Source of the DNA: Massilia sp. NR 4-1
GTDB taxonomy: Bacteria; Pseudomonadota; Gammaproteobacteria; Burkholderiales; Burkholderiaceae_D
Direction: 5' to 3'
Length of the DNA stretch: 64,000 nucleotides
NCBI RefSeq assembly: GCF_001191005.1
Contig: NZ_CP012201.1
Span: 1,860,001 to 1,924,000 of the forward strand
In this document: positions 40,851 to 50,105 of the stretch, piece by piece
Numbering within the stretch: the stretch's first letter is position 1
Layout: every line of letters begins with the position of its first letter
Notes under the pieces: generated by a model
Told to the model about the DNA's origin: nothing
The model's input: only the letters and a program-made list of their open reading frames with translations
Database searches by the model: none
Position numbers and translations under genes: made by a program

Positions 40851-40860
40851 TCAGGCCACG
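40841..40860. repeat. 20-base palindrome spanning two convergent stop codons
   Basis: CGTGGCCTGATCAGGCCACG is perfectly symmetric. The TGA of the HDOD gene and the TGA of the MFS gene on the other strand meet back to back at its centre. It may also act as a stem loop for both transcripts, although there is no T run. Confidence 0.9.
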
Positions 40861-42026
40861 CCCGCCGCCTTGCTTCCCGGCTGGCGGGACGCCTGCCAGC
40901 GGAAGGACAGCACGGCGGCGCCCAGCGACAGCGCCGCCAGTCCCGACGCCACATAGTAGACCGATTCCGGCCCCATTTTCTCCCAGCACTGCGACAGGAA
41001 CAGGCCGCCCAGCGTGCCGCCCACGCCATAGGAAATACTGATGTAGAGGGCTTGACCACGCGCCTGCAAGGGGCCGGCGAACCAGCGCTGCATGGTCATC
41101 ACGGACGAGGAATGATGCAGCGCGAAGGTGGCCGCATGCAGCAGCTGGGCCGCGACCAGCAGCGCCAGCGAAGTGGCGCCGGCGCCGATCATGGCGAAGC
41201 GCAGCACGGCCACCGCCAGCGTCAGATACAGCATGCGCCGCGCACCCCAGCGCTTGAACAGCGGCGCCTGGAAATAGAACAGCAGCACCTCGGCCACCAC
41301 GCCCAGCGACCACATGGCGCCGATCATCGCCTTGCTATACCCTGCCCGCTCCAGATACAGGGAGTAAAAGGTGTACAGCGAGGTATGCGCCGCCACCATC
41401 AGGGCGGTGGAGAGGAAGAAGGCCAGCACCTCGCGCTGGCCCAGCACGCTGAGCAGGGCCGGCGGCGCTTCCCGGTGCGGCGGGCGCGGCACGTCCTTCA
41501 GGCGAAAAGCGGCGCCGAATACGCACAGCAGCAGGCCACCGGCCACCCAGGGCAAAGCATTGGTGCCGTAAGCATCGAGCGCGAAAGCCGCGCCCATCGA
41601 CGAGATGATGAAGCCGATCGAACCCCACAGCCGGATGCGTCCATAGTTGCTCAAGTCGCCGCGCATCTCGGACAGCATCAGCGCCTCGCAGATCGGCCCC
41701 TGCGCGCTGGTGAAGAGATTCAGCAGCACCATGGCGATAAAGAAGTGGATGAAGCTGAAGCCGAAGAAGAAGCCGGAAAACGCCGTCAGCGCGGCGGCGC
41801 CGGTCAGGCGCAGCACCAGCACGCGGCGTTCGGAATGGTCGGCCACATAGCCCCAGACATTCGGCCCGAAAATGCGCAGCACCTGGATCAGCGACATCAG
41901 CACGCCGATCTGCGCCACCGTCATTCCCTTGCCGGCGAAGAACAGGCTGGCATAGGTGGAGAACGTACCGGCGTGGGCGTAATAGCAGAACAGGAAGAGC
42001 GCGAAACTGACGGACTGGCTAGGCAT
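40851..42026 (-). CDS. MFS transporter, MFS_1-like (HcaT/nucleoside type)
   Basis: A 391-residue inner-membrane transporter of about 12 helices. The start MPSQSVSFALFLFCYYAHAG begins straight with a membrane helix at 42026. Conserved short loops include GPNVWGYVADHSERRVLVLR between helices 2 and 3 and RLWGSIGFIISSM near 140, like the 3-phenylpropionate/nucleoside MFS branch. Substrate unknown. It is convergent with the HDOD gene; its stop abuts that gene's stop. Confidence 0.88.
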   Translation of the reverse strand: MPSQSVSFALFLFCYYAHAGTFSTYASLFFAGKGMTVAQIGVLMSLIQVLRIFGPNVWGYVADHSERRVLVLRLTGAAALTAFSGFFFGFSFIHFFIAMVLLNLFTSAQGPICEALMLSEMRGDLSNYGRIRLWGSIGFIISSMGAAFALDAYGTNALPWVAGGLLLCVFGAAFRLKDVPRPPHREAPPALLSVLGQREVLAFFLSTALMVAAHTSLYTFYSLYLERAGYSKAMIGAMWSLGVVAEVLLFYFQAPLFKRWGARRMLYLTLAVAVLRFAMIGAGATSLALLVAAQLLHAATFALHHSSSVMTMQRWFAGPLQARGQALYISISYGVGGTLGGLFLSQCWEKMGPESVYYVASGLAALSLGAAVLSFRWQASRQPGSKAAGVA

Positions 42027-42186
42027 GGCGGAGCGCCTCGCGGCGCGGTAAAAACGAAGGCCGCGCGTGGCGGCCATGAAACAGCGGACGCCGAATGCAG
42101 CGGCGCCGCAACAGCTGCGCACCGGAGACAGCATGGCGCGCATGGGAGCCGCAGAGCGGCCCGCAAGCCGCGCGGCCTCGAAGCGC

Positions 42187-43290
42187 TTACTTGTGCTTCG
42201 AGATGTCCGGCGTGGCTACGCGCACATCGCCGCACTGGGCGCGGTGCATCAGGGCGTGGTCCATCAGCACCAGGGCCAGCATGGCTTCGGCGATCGGCGT
42301 GGCGCGGATACCGACGCAGGGATCGTGACGGCCGAAGGTTTCCACCATCACCGGATTGCCGTCCTTGTCGATGGAGCGGCGCGGCGTGCGGATCGAGGAC
42401 GTCGGCTTGATGGCGATCGAGGCCGTGATGTCCTGGCCGGTCGAAATGCCGCCCAGCACACCGCCGGCGTTATTGCCGATAAAGCCTTGCGGCGTCAGCT
42501 CGTCGCCATGCTCGGAACCTTTCTGCGCGATGCAGCGGAAGCCGGCGCCGATCTCCACGCCCTTGACCGCATTGATGCCCATCATGGCGTAGGCGATGTC
42601 GGCGTCGAGCTTGTCGTAAATCGGCTGACCCAGGCCCACCGGCACGTTCTGCGCCACCACCTCGATGCGCGCGCCGATGGAATCGCCATCGCGGCGCAAC
42701 TGGTCCATGGCCTCTTCCATGCGCGCGATCAGGGCCGCGTCGCCGGTGGCGGCGAAGAAGGGATTGTTGGCCACATGTTCCCAGCCCTGGAAGGGAATCT
42801 GGATATCGCCCAACTGGCTCATGCAGCCCAGGAAAACGGTGCCGTACTGCTGCTTGAGCCACTTCTTGGCAATCGCCGCCGCGCCCACCACCGGCGCCGT
42901 CAGGCGCGCCGACGACCGGCCGCCGCCGCGCGGATCGCGCACGCCGTATTTGTGCCAGTAGGCGTAATCGGCGTGGCCGGGACGGAAGCTGTCGACGATA
43001 TTGCCGTAGTCCTTGCTGCGCTGGTCCTGGTTGCGGATCATCAGGGCAATCGGGGTGCCCGTGGTCACGCCCTGGTAGACGCCGGACAGGATCTCCACCG
43101 TGTCCGGTTCCTGGCGCTGGGTGACGTGGCGCGAGGTGCCGGGCTTGCGGCGATCCAGCTCCGGCTGGATATCGGCCTCGGACAGTTCCAGACCCGGTGG
43201 GCAGCCATCGATCACGCAGCCGATCGCCGGGCCGTGGGATTCACCAAAAGTGCTAACGGAAAAGAGTTTGCCAAAAGAGTTGCCAGACAT
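42187..43290 (-). CDS. aroC: Chorismate synthase
   Basis: A 367-residue enzyme making chorismate from EPSP, the last common step of aromatic biosynthesis; it needs reduced FMN. The start at 43290 gives MSGNSFGKLFSVSTFGESHG, the standard N-terminus with the GESHGPAIG signature. Other motifs are IRNQDQRSKDYGNI, RPGHADYAYWHKYGVRDPRG and GGRSSARLTA, with STGQDITASIAIKPTSSI at the C-terminal side. The MFS gene follows it on the same strand after 160 bases; the two are not clearly linked in function. Confidence 0.97.
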   Translation of the reverse strand: MSGNSFGKLFSVSTFGESHGPAIGCVIDGCPPGLELSEADIQPELDRRKPGTSRHVTQRQEPDTVEILSGVYQGVTTGTPIALMIRNQDQRSKDYGNIVDSFRPGHADYAYWHKYGVRDPRGGGRSSARLTAPVVGAAAIAKKWLKQQYGTVFLGCMSQLGDIQIPFQGWEHVANNPFFAATGDAALIARMEEAMDQLRRDGDSIGARIEVVAQNVPVGLGQPIYDKLDADIAYAMMGINAVKGVEIGAGFRCIAQKGSEHGDELTPQGFIGNNAGGVLGGISTGQDITASIAIKPTSSIRTPRRSIDKDGNPVMVETFGRHDPCVGIRATPIAEAMLALVLMDHALMHRAQCGDVRVATPDISKHK

Positions 43291-43567
43291 AATTTTCTTA
43301 TCGTGGGTGGGCGGAAAAACAACCCATTCTACCAGTCCCACGCCCGCCTGCCCTCCTCCGAGTACCAAGTGCAAATTCCGCATGGAAACAGCGCCCCATA
43401 TATGCAAAATTTCTTATAAGAATTACACTGCTTTGCAGTACAATTCCACCTAAACTTGCACTTGGGGAGTCGGCGGTGTTGGGAAAGCGATGAATTAATC
43501 GTTCTCTTTAACAATTCGCTATATACTTAAACACAGAAACGCCCGTGCAATCCTGGAGAAGCCACAC

Positions 43568-45832
43568 ATGCCCCCATCGATCACGCCCCTTGACGAAAAC
43601 GCCAAGGACGATCACGACGACCTGGTGTTTTTAGAGGAGCATCCGGCGCCCCAAGCGGCAGCCGCAACGCGCAGTGTCTGGCGGGTGATGATTATCGACG
43701 ACGACGAAGACGTCCATTCCACGACCACCTTCGCCCTCGGCAACCTCGACATGCAGCATCGTCCGCTGGAGTTCGTGCACGCCTATTCGGCGGCGCAGGC
43801 ACGCGAGCTGCTGAAACAGGAACAGGAAATCGCCGTCATCCTGCTCGACGTGGTGATGGAGCAGGACGACGCCGGCCTGCACCTGGTGCGCTATATCCGC
43901 GAGACCCTGCGCATGGCCGATGTGCGCATCATCCTGCGCACCGGCCAGCCCGGCTATGCGCCCGAGATCGACGCCATCCGCGATTTCGACATCAACGATT
44001 ACAAGACCAAATCCGAGCTGACGCGCATCAAGCTGTACACCACGGTGACGGCGGCGATCCGCTCGTATGAACAGATCCGCAAAATTAACGACAGCCGGCG
44101 CGGCCTGAACCAGATCATCAATGCCAGCACCGAGCTGATGGCCCTGCATGGCGTGCATAATTTCGCGGCCGGCGTGCTGGCGCAGATCGCCACCCTGCTG
44201 GGCCAGGAAGCCAGCGGCGTGCTGTGCGCCCAGGAATGTCCGGACAGCGGCTGCCGCGAACTGCATGTGATCGCCACGGCCGGCCAGTACCGCCACCTGG
44301 AAAACGCGGTGATGACCACCACCATCGACGCGCGCATGGCCGATTCGATGGAGCGCACGCTGGCCGAGCACCGCAACCAATACCGCGACGAATATGTGAC
44401 CCTGCATTTCTCCGGCAAGGCCAGCCGCGCCTTCGTCGCCTACCTGGACCTGCGGCGCGCGCCGACCGAACTGGAAGAGCGCCTGCTGGAAGTCTTCTGT
44501 GGCAATGTGGCCGTGGGCCTGGAAAACGTGGAACTGGTCTCGCACCTGCACAAGGCGGCCTTCTACGACACCCTGTCCAAGCTGCCCAACCGCACGCGCC
44601 TGATCGAGATCCTGGACGCCACCCTGGCCGGCCCGGCCAAGCAGGACGCCACGCTGTCCCTGGTCGACCTCGACCACTTCGCCGAAACCAACGATGCGCT
44701 GGGCCACGAATTCGGCGATATGCTGCTGGTGGCGGTGGCGGCGCGCCTGCAAAACAGCCTGGGCCAGCAGCTCACCGTGGCGCGCATCGGCGGCGACATT
44801 TTCTGCCTGCTGGGCGACTCCAGCCAGATCAATCCAGCCTGCATCCTGTCGCTGTTCCAGACCCCGTTCAGCATCGAGGGCCAGGATGTGCAGCTGTCCG
44901 CCACCCTGGGCCTGGTGCGCCTGGCCGAGCATGACGGCAGCGGCGCCGATGCGCTGAAGGATGCCGACATCGCGCTGAAGCGCGCCAAATCGCAGCAGCG
45001 CGCCGGCCACTTCTACTTCTCGCGCAGCATGGGCGTGGAAATCCGCGAACGCGTGCGCATGATGCACGCGCTGCGCACCGCTTTCGGCCAGAACCAGCTG
45101 TTTGTCGTCTACCAGCCGCAGATCGACCTGTTCTCGCGCCGCCCGGTCGGCGCCGAAGCCCTGCTGCGCTGGCAGACGCCGGACGGCAAGTTCATCTCGC
45201 CCGACCGCTTCATCCCGATTGCCGAGTATTCCGGCCTGATCATCGAACTGGGCGAATGGGTGATGCGCACCGCCTGCCGCGAGCTGGTGGCGCTGCGCGC
45301 CGCCGGGCATGAGGACTTCACCATGTCGATCAATGTCTCGCAGGTGCAGTTCCGCCATCCGCACTTCCTGGATATGTTGCGCCGCGCCCTGAACGATACC
45401 GGCGCCCCGCCCGAGTATGTGGAGCTGGAGATCACCGAGTCCATGGCGATGGAAGAGCCGGACCTGCTGATCAAGATGCTGGCCCAGATCAAGCAGACCG
45501 GCGTCACCATCGCCATCGACGACTTCGGCACCGGCTTCTCTTCGCTGTCCTATCTGCAGCGCCTGCAGATCGACCGCCTCAAGATCGACCGCGCCTTCGT
45601 CACCGAAATCACCGGTTCGGCGCGCGGCAGCAGCATCGCCGAGATGGTGATCCAGCTGGGCCGCAACCTGGGCCTGGCCGTGATCGCGGAAGGCGTGGAG
45701 GACGAGCGCCAGGCGCAGATCCTGCACACGCTGGGCTGTCCGCTGGCGCAAGGCTTCCTGTTTGCCCGTCCGATGACGAACCAGGCCCTGCTGGGCTGGC
45801 TCGGCAATGATGCGCTGGCCGGCGTGGCCTGA
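43568..45832 (+). CDS. Response regulator with DUF3369, degenerate GGDEF and intact EAL
   Basis: A 754-residue protein. The receiver (about 38-165) has the acidic pocket IIDDDEDVHS, the phospho-acceptor in ILLDVVMEQDDAG and the Lys in DYKTKSEL. A DUF3369 GAF-like part follows (about 180-320). The GGDEF domain has GGDIF instead of GGDEF and lacks the expected I site, so cyclase activity is unlikely. The EAL domain has EALLRW, ITESMAMEEPDLL, IDDFGTGFSSLSYLQRLQ and VIAEGVEDERQ, so a phosphodiesterase is expected. Phosphorylation would control c-di-GMP breakdown; the kinase is not next to it. Confidence 0.92.
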   Translation: MPPSITPLDENAKDDHDDLVFLEEHPAPQAAAATRSVWRVMIIDDDEDVHSTTTFALGNLDMQHRPLEFVHAYSAAQARELLKQEQEIAVILLDVVMEQDDAGLHLVRYIRETLRMADVRIILRTGQPGYAPEIDAIRDFDINDYKTKSELTRIKLYTTVTAAIRSYEQIRKINDSRRGLNQIINASTELMALHGVHNFAAGVLAQIATLLGQEASGVLCAQECPDSGCRELHVIATAGQYRHLENAVMTTTIDARMADSMERTLAEHRNQYRDEYVTLHFSGKASRAFVAYLDLRRAPTELEERLLEVFCGNVAVGLENVELVSHLHKAAFYDTLSKLPNRTRLIEILDATLAGPAKQDATLSLVDLDHFAETNDALGHEFGDMLLVAVAARLQNSLGQQLTVARIGGDIFCLLGDSSQINPACILSLFQTPFSIEGQDVQLSATLGLVRLAEHDGSGADALKDADIALKRAKSQQRAGHFYFSRSMGVEIRERVRMMHALRTAFGQNQLFVVYQPQIDLFSRRPVGAEALLRWQTPDGKFISPDRFIPIAEYSGLIIELGEWVMRTACRELVALRAAGHEDFTMSINVSQVQFRHPHFLDMLRRALNDTGAPPEYVELEITESMAMEEPDLLIKMLAQIKQTGVTIAIDDFGTGFSSLSYLQRLQIDRLKIDRAFVTEITGSARGSSIAEMVIQLGRNLGLAVIAEGVEDERQAQILHTLGCPLAQGFLFARPMTNQALLGWLGNDALAGVA

Positions 45833-45851
45833 ACAGCGTCGCTCCACCAAT

Positions 45852-45882
45852 AAAAAAACGCTACCGGGTGGTAGCGTTTTTT
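45852..45882. terminator. Bidirectional terminator
   Basis: A perfect stem AAAAACGCTACC / GGTAGCGTTTTT with a 4-base loop, between the response regulator and the convergent CBS gene. Confidence 0.9.
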
Positions 45883-45916
45883 ATTATGGCGACTGATTGA
45901 AGCCGCGGTTCCGCGC

Positions 45917-46375
45917 TCAGTTCTGTGCCTCGTCGGCCGCTTCGGCCGGCCAGTCGCGGATATAGGCTTTCAGCATGCGGTTCTCGAAACTCTGCGCTTC
46001 CAGCACGGCGCGCGCCACGTCGTAGAAGGAAATCACGCCCAGCAGGGTTTTCGCGTTCATCACGGGCAGGTAGCGCGCATGCTTTTCCAGCATGATGCGG
46101 CGCACCTCGTTGACTTCGGTATCCGGGGTCACGGTGATCGGATGGTCGTTCATATGTTTGCGCACCGTACCGCCGCCCACCGAACCCTGGTTCGTATGCA
46201 GCGCCTGCAGCACTTCGCGGAAAGTCAGCATGCCGACCAGGTCGCCGAATTCCATGACCACCAGCGAACCGATATCTTTCTCGGCCATGGTATTGGCCGC
46301 TTCCACCAGGGGTTGATCCGGCGAGATCGTGTAGAGAATATTGCCTTTGACTTGGAGAATTTCGGAGACTTTCAT
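45917..46375 (-). CDS. CBS-domain protein
   Basis: A 152-residue protein made of two CBS domains (about 8-65: TISPDQPLVEAANTMAEKDI; about 72-130: PITVTPDTEVNEVRRIMLEK). CBS pairs bind adenosine ligands. No catalytic domain is attached, so it is a stand-alone regulator, a type common in proteobacteria. It faces away from the metY gene, with 171 bases between. Confidence 0.92.
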   Translation of the reverse strand: MKVSEILQVKGNILYTISPDQPLVEAANTMAEKDIGSLVVMEFGDLVGMLTFREVLQALHTNQGSVGGGTVRKHMNDHPITVTPDTEVNEVRRIMLEKHARYLPVMNAKTLLGVISFYDVARAVLEAQSFENRMLKAYIRDWPAEAADEAQN

Positions 46376-46546
46376 TTGGGGCCGTCCTGTGGATGATGTC
46401 GGTTTGGTTTTATTGTAAGCCGTACTTGGAATGTAGCGTAAGACAAATGAAAAATCCAGAGTTCCGCATAATTAAATAACAATACTATTCATCTCTTTGA
46501 TAACGCTGTAGCATCCTGAGCATCCAATCACTGCGAAGGGAGCAAT

Positions 46547-47857
46547 ATGAGCGGTCCCCAGTACCCGGGTTTCGATACCCTTGCCCTGCATGCCGGCGCC
46601 GCGCCGGACCCCGCCACGGGGGCGCGCGCCACCCCGGTGTATTTCAGTTCCTCCTTTGCCTTCCGCGATTCCGACCATGCCGCGGCCCTGTTCAATATGG
46701 AGCAGGCCGGCCATGTGTATTCGCGCATCTCGAACCCCACCAACGCCGTGCTGGAAGAGCGCATCGCCGCGCTGGAAGGCGGCGTGGCGGGCATCGCCAC
46801 AGCCAGCGGCCAGGCCGCCATGCATCTGGGTCTGAGCACCATTGCCGGCGCCGGCTCGCATATCGTCGCCTCGCGCGCCCTGTACGGTGGCTCGCACAAT
46901 CTGCTGGGCTATACGTTGAAGCGCTTCGGCATTGAAACCACCTTCGTCGATCCGCGCGACCTGGATGCCTGGCGCGCCGCGATCCGCCCCAATACCAAGG
47001 TCTTGTTCGCCGAAACACTGGGCAATCCCGGCCTCGACGTGCTGGATATTCCACGCGTGGCCGAGCTGGCGCACAGCCGGCACCTGCCGCTGATGATGGA
47101 CGCCACCTTCACCACGCCCTATCTGCTGCGCCCTCTCGACCATGGCGCCGACCTGGTGTTCCACTCGGCCACCAAATTCCTGTGCGGCCATGGCACGGCC
47201 ATTGGCGGCCTGCTGGTCGATGGCGGCACCTTCGACTGGCAGACGGCATACGACCAGACCGGCCGCTTCGGCGAGCTGTGCGAACCGTATGACGGCTTCC
47301 ACGGCATGGTCTTCGCCGAGGAATCGACCGTGGCCGCGTTCGCGCTGCGTGCGCGGCGCGAGGGCTTGCGCGACTTCGGCGCGGTGATGAGCCCCCACAA
47401 CGCCTTCGCCGTGCTGCAGGGGATCGAGACCCTGAGCCTGCGCATGGAGCGCCATGTGGCCAATACGCGCAAAGTGGTGCAGTTCCTGCTGTCGCATCCG
47501 GCGGTGGAGTCGGTGTCCTATCCGGAGCTGCCTGAACATCCCGACTACGAGCTGGCCAAGCGCCTGCTGCCCAAGGGCTGCGGCGCCGTGTTTTCCTTCA
47601 ATCTGAAAGGCGACCGCGCGGCGGGGCGGCGCTTTGCCGACGGCTTGAAAGTGTTCTCGCACCTGGCCAATGTGGGCGACGCCAAGTCGCTGGTGATCCA
47701 TCCGGCATCGACCACCCACTTCCGCGTGCCGGCCGAGCAATTGGCGGCATCCGGCATTGCGGAAGGCACGATGCGCCTGTCGGTCGGTCTGGAAGATGCG
47801 GACGACCTGATCGAAGACCTGGCGCGCGGCCTGAAGCTGGCGCAGAAAGGAGGCTGA
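46547..47857 (+). CDS. metY: O-acetylhomoserine aminocarboxypropyltransferase (sulfhydrylase)
   Basis: A 436-residue PLP enzyme of the Cys/Met metabolism family. GFDTLALHAGAAPDPATGAR is the usual start, followed by YSRISNPTNAVLEERIAALE, ASGQAAMHLGLSTI and the PLP lysine in HSATKFLCGHGTAIGG (about Lys209). Length is typical for MetY, longer than MetB/MetC. It makes homocysteine directly from O-acetylhomoserine and sulfide. The hydrolase gene follows after 1 base, so they are cotranscribed. AAGGGAGCAAT precedes the ATG. No SAM riboswitch was recognised upstream. Confidence 0.92.
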   Translation: MSGPQYPGFDTLALHAGAAPDPATGARATPVYFSSSFAFRDSDHAAALFNMEQAGHVYSRISNPTNAVLEERIAALEGGVAGIATASGQAAMHLGLSTIAGAGSHIVASRALYGGSHNLLGYTLKRFGIETTFVDPRDLDAWRAAIRPNTKVLFAETLGNPGLDVLDIPRVAELAHSRHLPLMMDATFTTPYLLRPLDHGADLVFHSATKFLCGHGTAIGGLLVDGGTFDWQTAYDQTGRFGELCEPYDGFHGMVFAEESTVAAFALRARREGLRDFGAVMSPHNAFAVLQGIETLSLRMERHVANTRKVVQFLLSHPAVESVSYPELPEHPDYELAKRLLPKGCGAVFSFNLKGDRAAGRRFADGLKVFSHLANVGDAKSLVIHPASTTHFRVPAEQLAASGIAEGTMRLSVGLEDADDLIEDLARGLKLAQKGG

Positions 47858-47858
47858 G

Positions 47859-48665
47859 ATGCTGCTCAATGTACAAGGGGCGCAAGCCTACTGCTATACC
47901 GGCGGCAAGGCCTTCGATGCGCAGCTGCCGACGCTCGTCTTCCTCCACGGCGCGCAGAACGACCATTCGGTGTGGGGCTTGCAGTCGCGTTACCTGGCGC
48001 ATCACGGCTATAGCGTGCTGGCGGTCGACCTGCCCGGGCATGGGCGCAGCAAGGGCGCGGCCAAGCGCAGCGTCGAGGAGCTGGCGGACTGGCTGATCGC
48101 CCTGCTGGACGCGGCGGGCGTGCTGCGCGCGGCCCTCATCGGCCACAGCATGGGTTCCCTGATCGCGCTGGAAGCTGCGCAGCGCGCGCCGCAGCGGGTC
48201 AGCCATCTGGCGCTGCTGGGATCGACCTATCCGATGAAGGTGTCGGATGCCTTGCTGGATGCGGCACGCAGCGAGGAGCAGACGGCCATCGATATGGTCA
48301 ATATCTGGTCGCTGTCCTCGCAGACCATGCCTTGCGCCGTGCCGGGCGTCTCGCTGAGCGGCAGTGCGCGGCGGCTGATGCAGCGCATGTCGCAGCTCAA
48401 TCCCGAGCAGTTGTTCCACACCGACTTCAGCGCCTGCAATGCCTACGCCGGCGGCGAAGCGGCGGCGCGCGCGGTGAGTTGCCCTACCCTGCTGGTCTTC
48501 GGCGCCAAGGACATCATGACGCCGCCCAAGTCCACCAAGCTGCTGCGCGAAACGCTTGCCCATGCGCAGACGGTGCAAGTGGATGCCGGCCACCAGATGA
48601 TGGCCGAGCAGCCGGATGCCGTGCTGGCCGCGCTGCGCGGCTTCCTCGGCCAAGCCGGCGCTTGA
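47859..48665 (+). CDS. Alpha/beta-fold hydrolase
   Basis: A 268-residue hydrolase. LVFLHGAQNDHSVWGLQSRY gives the oxyanion region, GHSMGSLIALEAAQR the Ser nucleophile (about Ser93), and CPTLLVFGAKDIMTPPKSTK with VDAGHQMMAEQPDAV the Asp and His of the triad. Substrate unknown. It is in an operon with metY and overlaps nothing; its stop is 1 base before the end of the convergent YihY gene. Confidence 0.92.
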   Translation: MLLNVQGAQAYCYTGGKAFDAQLPTLVFLHGAQNDHSVWGLQSRYLAHHGYSVLAVDLPGHGRSKGAAKRSVEELADWLIALLDAAGVLRAALIGHSMGSLIALEAAQRAPQRVSHLALLGSTYPMKVSDALLDAARSEEQTAIDMVNIWSLSSQTMPCAVPGVSLSGSARRLMQRMSQLNPEQLFHTDFSACNAYAGGEAAARAVSCPTLLVFGAKDIMTPPKSTKLLRETLAHAQTVQVDAGHQMMAEQPDAVLAALRGFLGQAGA

Positions 48666-48666
48666 A

Positions 48667-50037
48667 CTAATCGCGGCTGTACTGGGCGAAGTGCTGGGAC
48701 AGCGTTTTGCCCAACCCTTCTTCCACCGCCGCTTCGGCCTGGCGCGCCAGGCCGGCGGCTTCGCGGCTGGCCTGCTGGTCGCGCTCATCGTCGGAATCGG
48801 CGATCACGCCTGCGTTCAGGGCCATGCCGCCGAAGACGAACAGACGGTAGACATCGGCCAGGGTCAGCATGTCCGGATTGACCAGCAGCACCCAATGGTC
48901 GGCGCCATCGCTGGCGTGCTTGCCCCATTGGACACGCGGCGGCGCCTCGACCTTGACCTTGCCGACCCAGCCCTGGGCCAGCATCTTTTCCAGCAGCGCA
49001 TCCATCTCGTCGAAGCCCAGGCGGGTGCGGGCGCGGATGGCGCCCGCGTTCACCAGCGCCGTCTCGCCGTGGCGGCTGGCGCCGTGCAGCACCTTGAGCA
49101 CGGCCATGGCATCGACAAAGGCGCCGCCCGGCACCGCCTCATGCCACCAGCGCTCGTACTTCACCACCGGCAGCGCAGCCGTCAACAAGGCCCCCAGCAG
49201 CGTCACCAGCCATGAGAGATAGACCCACAGCAGGAAAATGGGCAGGGCCGCCAGCGCGCCGTAGATCTTGGAATACGTTGGAAACTGGGTGATGAAGAAG
49301 GCGAAGCCGCGCTTGGCCAGCTCGATGCCGAGCGCCGCCAGCAGGCCGCCGCAAATGGCGTCGCGCCAGTCCACCATGCGGTTCGGCACCGCCATATAGA
49401 GCAGCGTGAACACGGCCGTGGTCAGCGCGATCGACAGGATGGTGGAAAACAGCGCGCCATACACATCGCCCACCAGATTGCTGGTGGCGCTGAAAAAATG
49501 GGAGGACAGCGTCAGCGACACGCCGGCCACCAGCGGCCCGAGCGTGATCAGCGCCCAGTAGACCAGGATGCGCCGCGTCCAGCGCCGTTCGGCCTTCACG
49601 CGCCAGATGCGGTTGAAGGCTTTTTCGATGGTGGCCATCATCGCCACGGAAGTGAGCAGCAACGTGATCGCGCCCACCGCCGACAAACGCGTGGCCTTGT
49701 CAGCGAAGGTGGTCAGGTAATTCAGGATGGTGTTCGAGATCGCCTTGGGCATCAGGCTCTGGACGAAATACTCCTCCAGCGCCGTGCGGAAGTTCTTGAA
49801 CATCGGGAAGGTGGTAAAAATAGCAAGGGCGATCGTCAGCACCGGCACCAGGGCGAAGACGGTGGTGAAAGTCAGGCTGCCCGCCACCTGCGGCAGGCTT
49901 TCCTCGCGCAAGCGGCGGCGGGCGAACAACAGCAGATCGCGGATCTCGTGCCAGGACAGCGCGCGCAGCTCGGCCATGCCGCTGCGGCAGCGGCCGGAGA
50001 TGTGTTGGAAAACGGGGGAAATGTACTTGGCAACCAT
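48667..50037 (-). CDS. YihY/virulence factor BrkB family membrane protein
   Basis: About 456 residues; the start is uncertain (50037 chosen; 50079 GTG and 49980 ATG are possible; none has a strong ribosome site). The core QVAGSLTFTTVFALVPVLTI is the first of about six membrane helices of the YihY/BrkB family (once called RNase BN), with YLSWLVTLLGALLTAALPVV near the end of that domain. The C-terminal 150 residues form a soluble winged-helix-like extension. Function in the family is unclear, although roles in serum resistance and transport have been proposed. Confidence 0.9.
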   Translation of the reverse strand: MVAKYISPVFQHISGRCRSGMAELRALSWHEIRDLLLFARRRLREESLPQVAGSLTFTTVFALVPVLTIALAIFTTFPMFKNFRTALEEYFVQSLMPKAISNTILNYLTTFADKATRLSAVGAITLLLTSVAMMATIEKAFNRIWRVKAERRWTRRILVYWALITLGPLVAGVSLTLSSHFFSATSNLVGDVYGALFSTILSIALTTAVFTLLYMAVPNRMVDWRDAICGGLLAALGIELAKRGFAFFITQFPTYSKIYGALAALPIFLLWVYLSWLVTLLGALLTAALPVVKYERWWHEAVPGGAFVDAMAVLKVLHGASRHGETALVNAGAIRARTRLGFDEMDALLEKMLAQGWVGKVKVEAPPRVQWGKHASDGADHWVLLVNPDMLTLADVYRLFVFGGMALNAGVIADSDDERDQQASREAAGLARQAEAAVEEGLGKTLSQHFAQYSRD

Positions 50038-50105
50038 GTAGTGTTTTGTTTTGTCATTGGCAGGCGGTCTGTATGCCACCCTCTAAAGCGCCATATAATA
50101 GCAAG

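Noticed and set aside
43631..45850. Open frame of 739 codons opposite the response regulator
   Set aside because: Full overlap with an assigned gene, no domain, composition of an antisense shadow.
46376..46546. SAM riboswitch upstream of metY
   Set aside because: No conserved SAM-I or SAM-II core or terminator was recognised; only an AT-rich promoter-like stretch.
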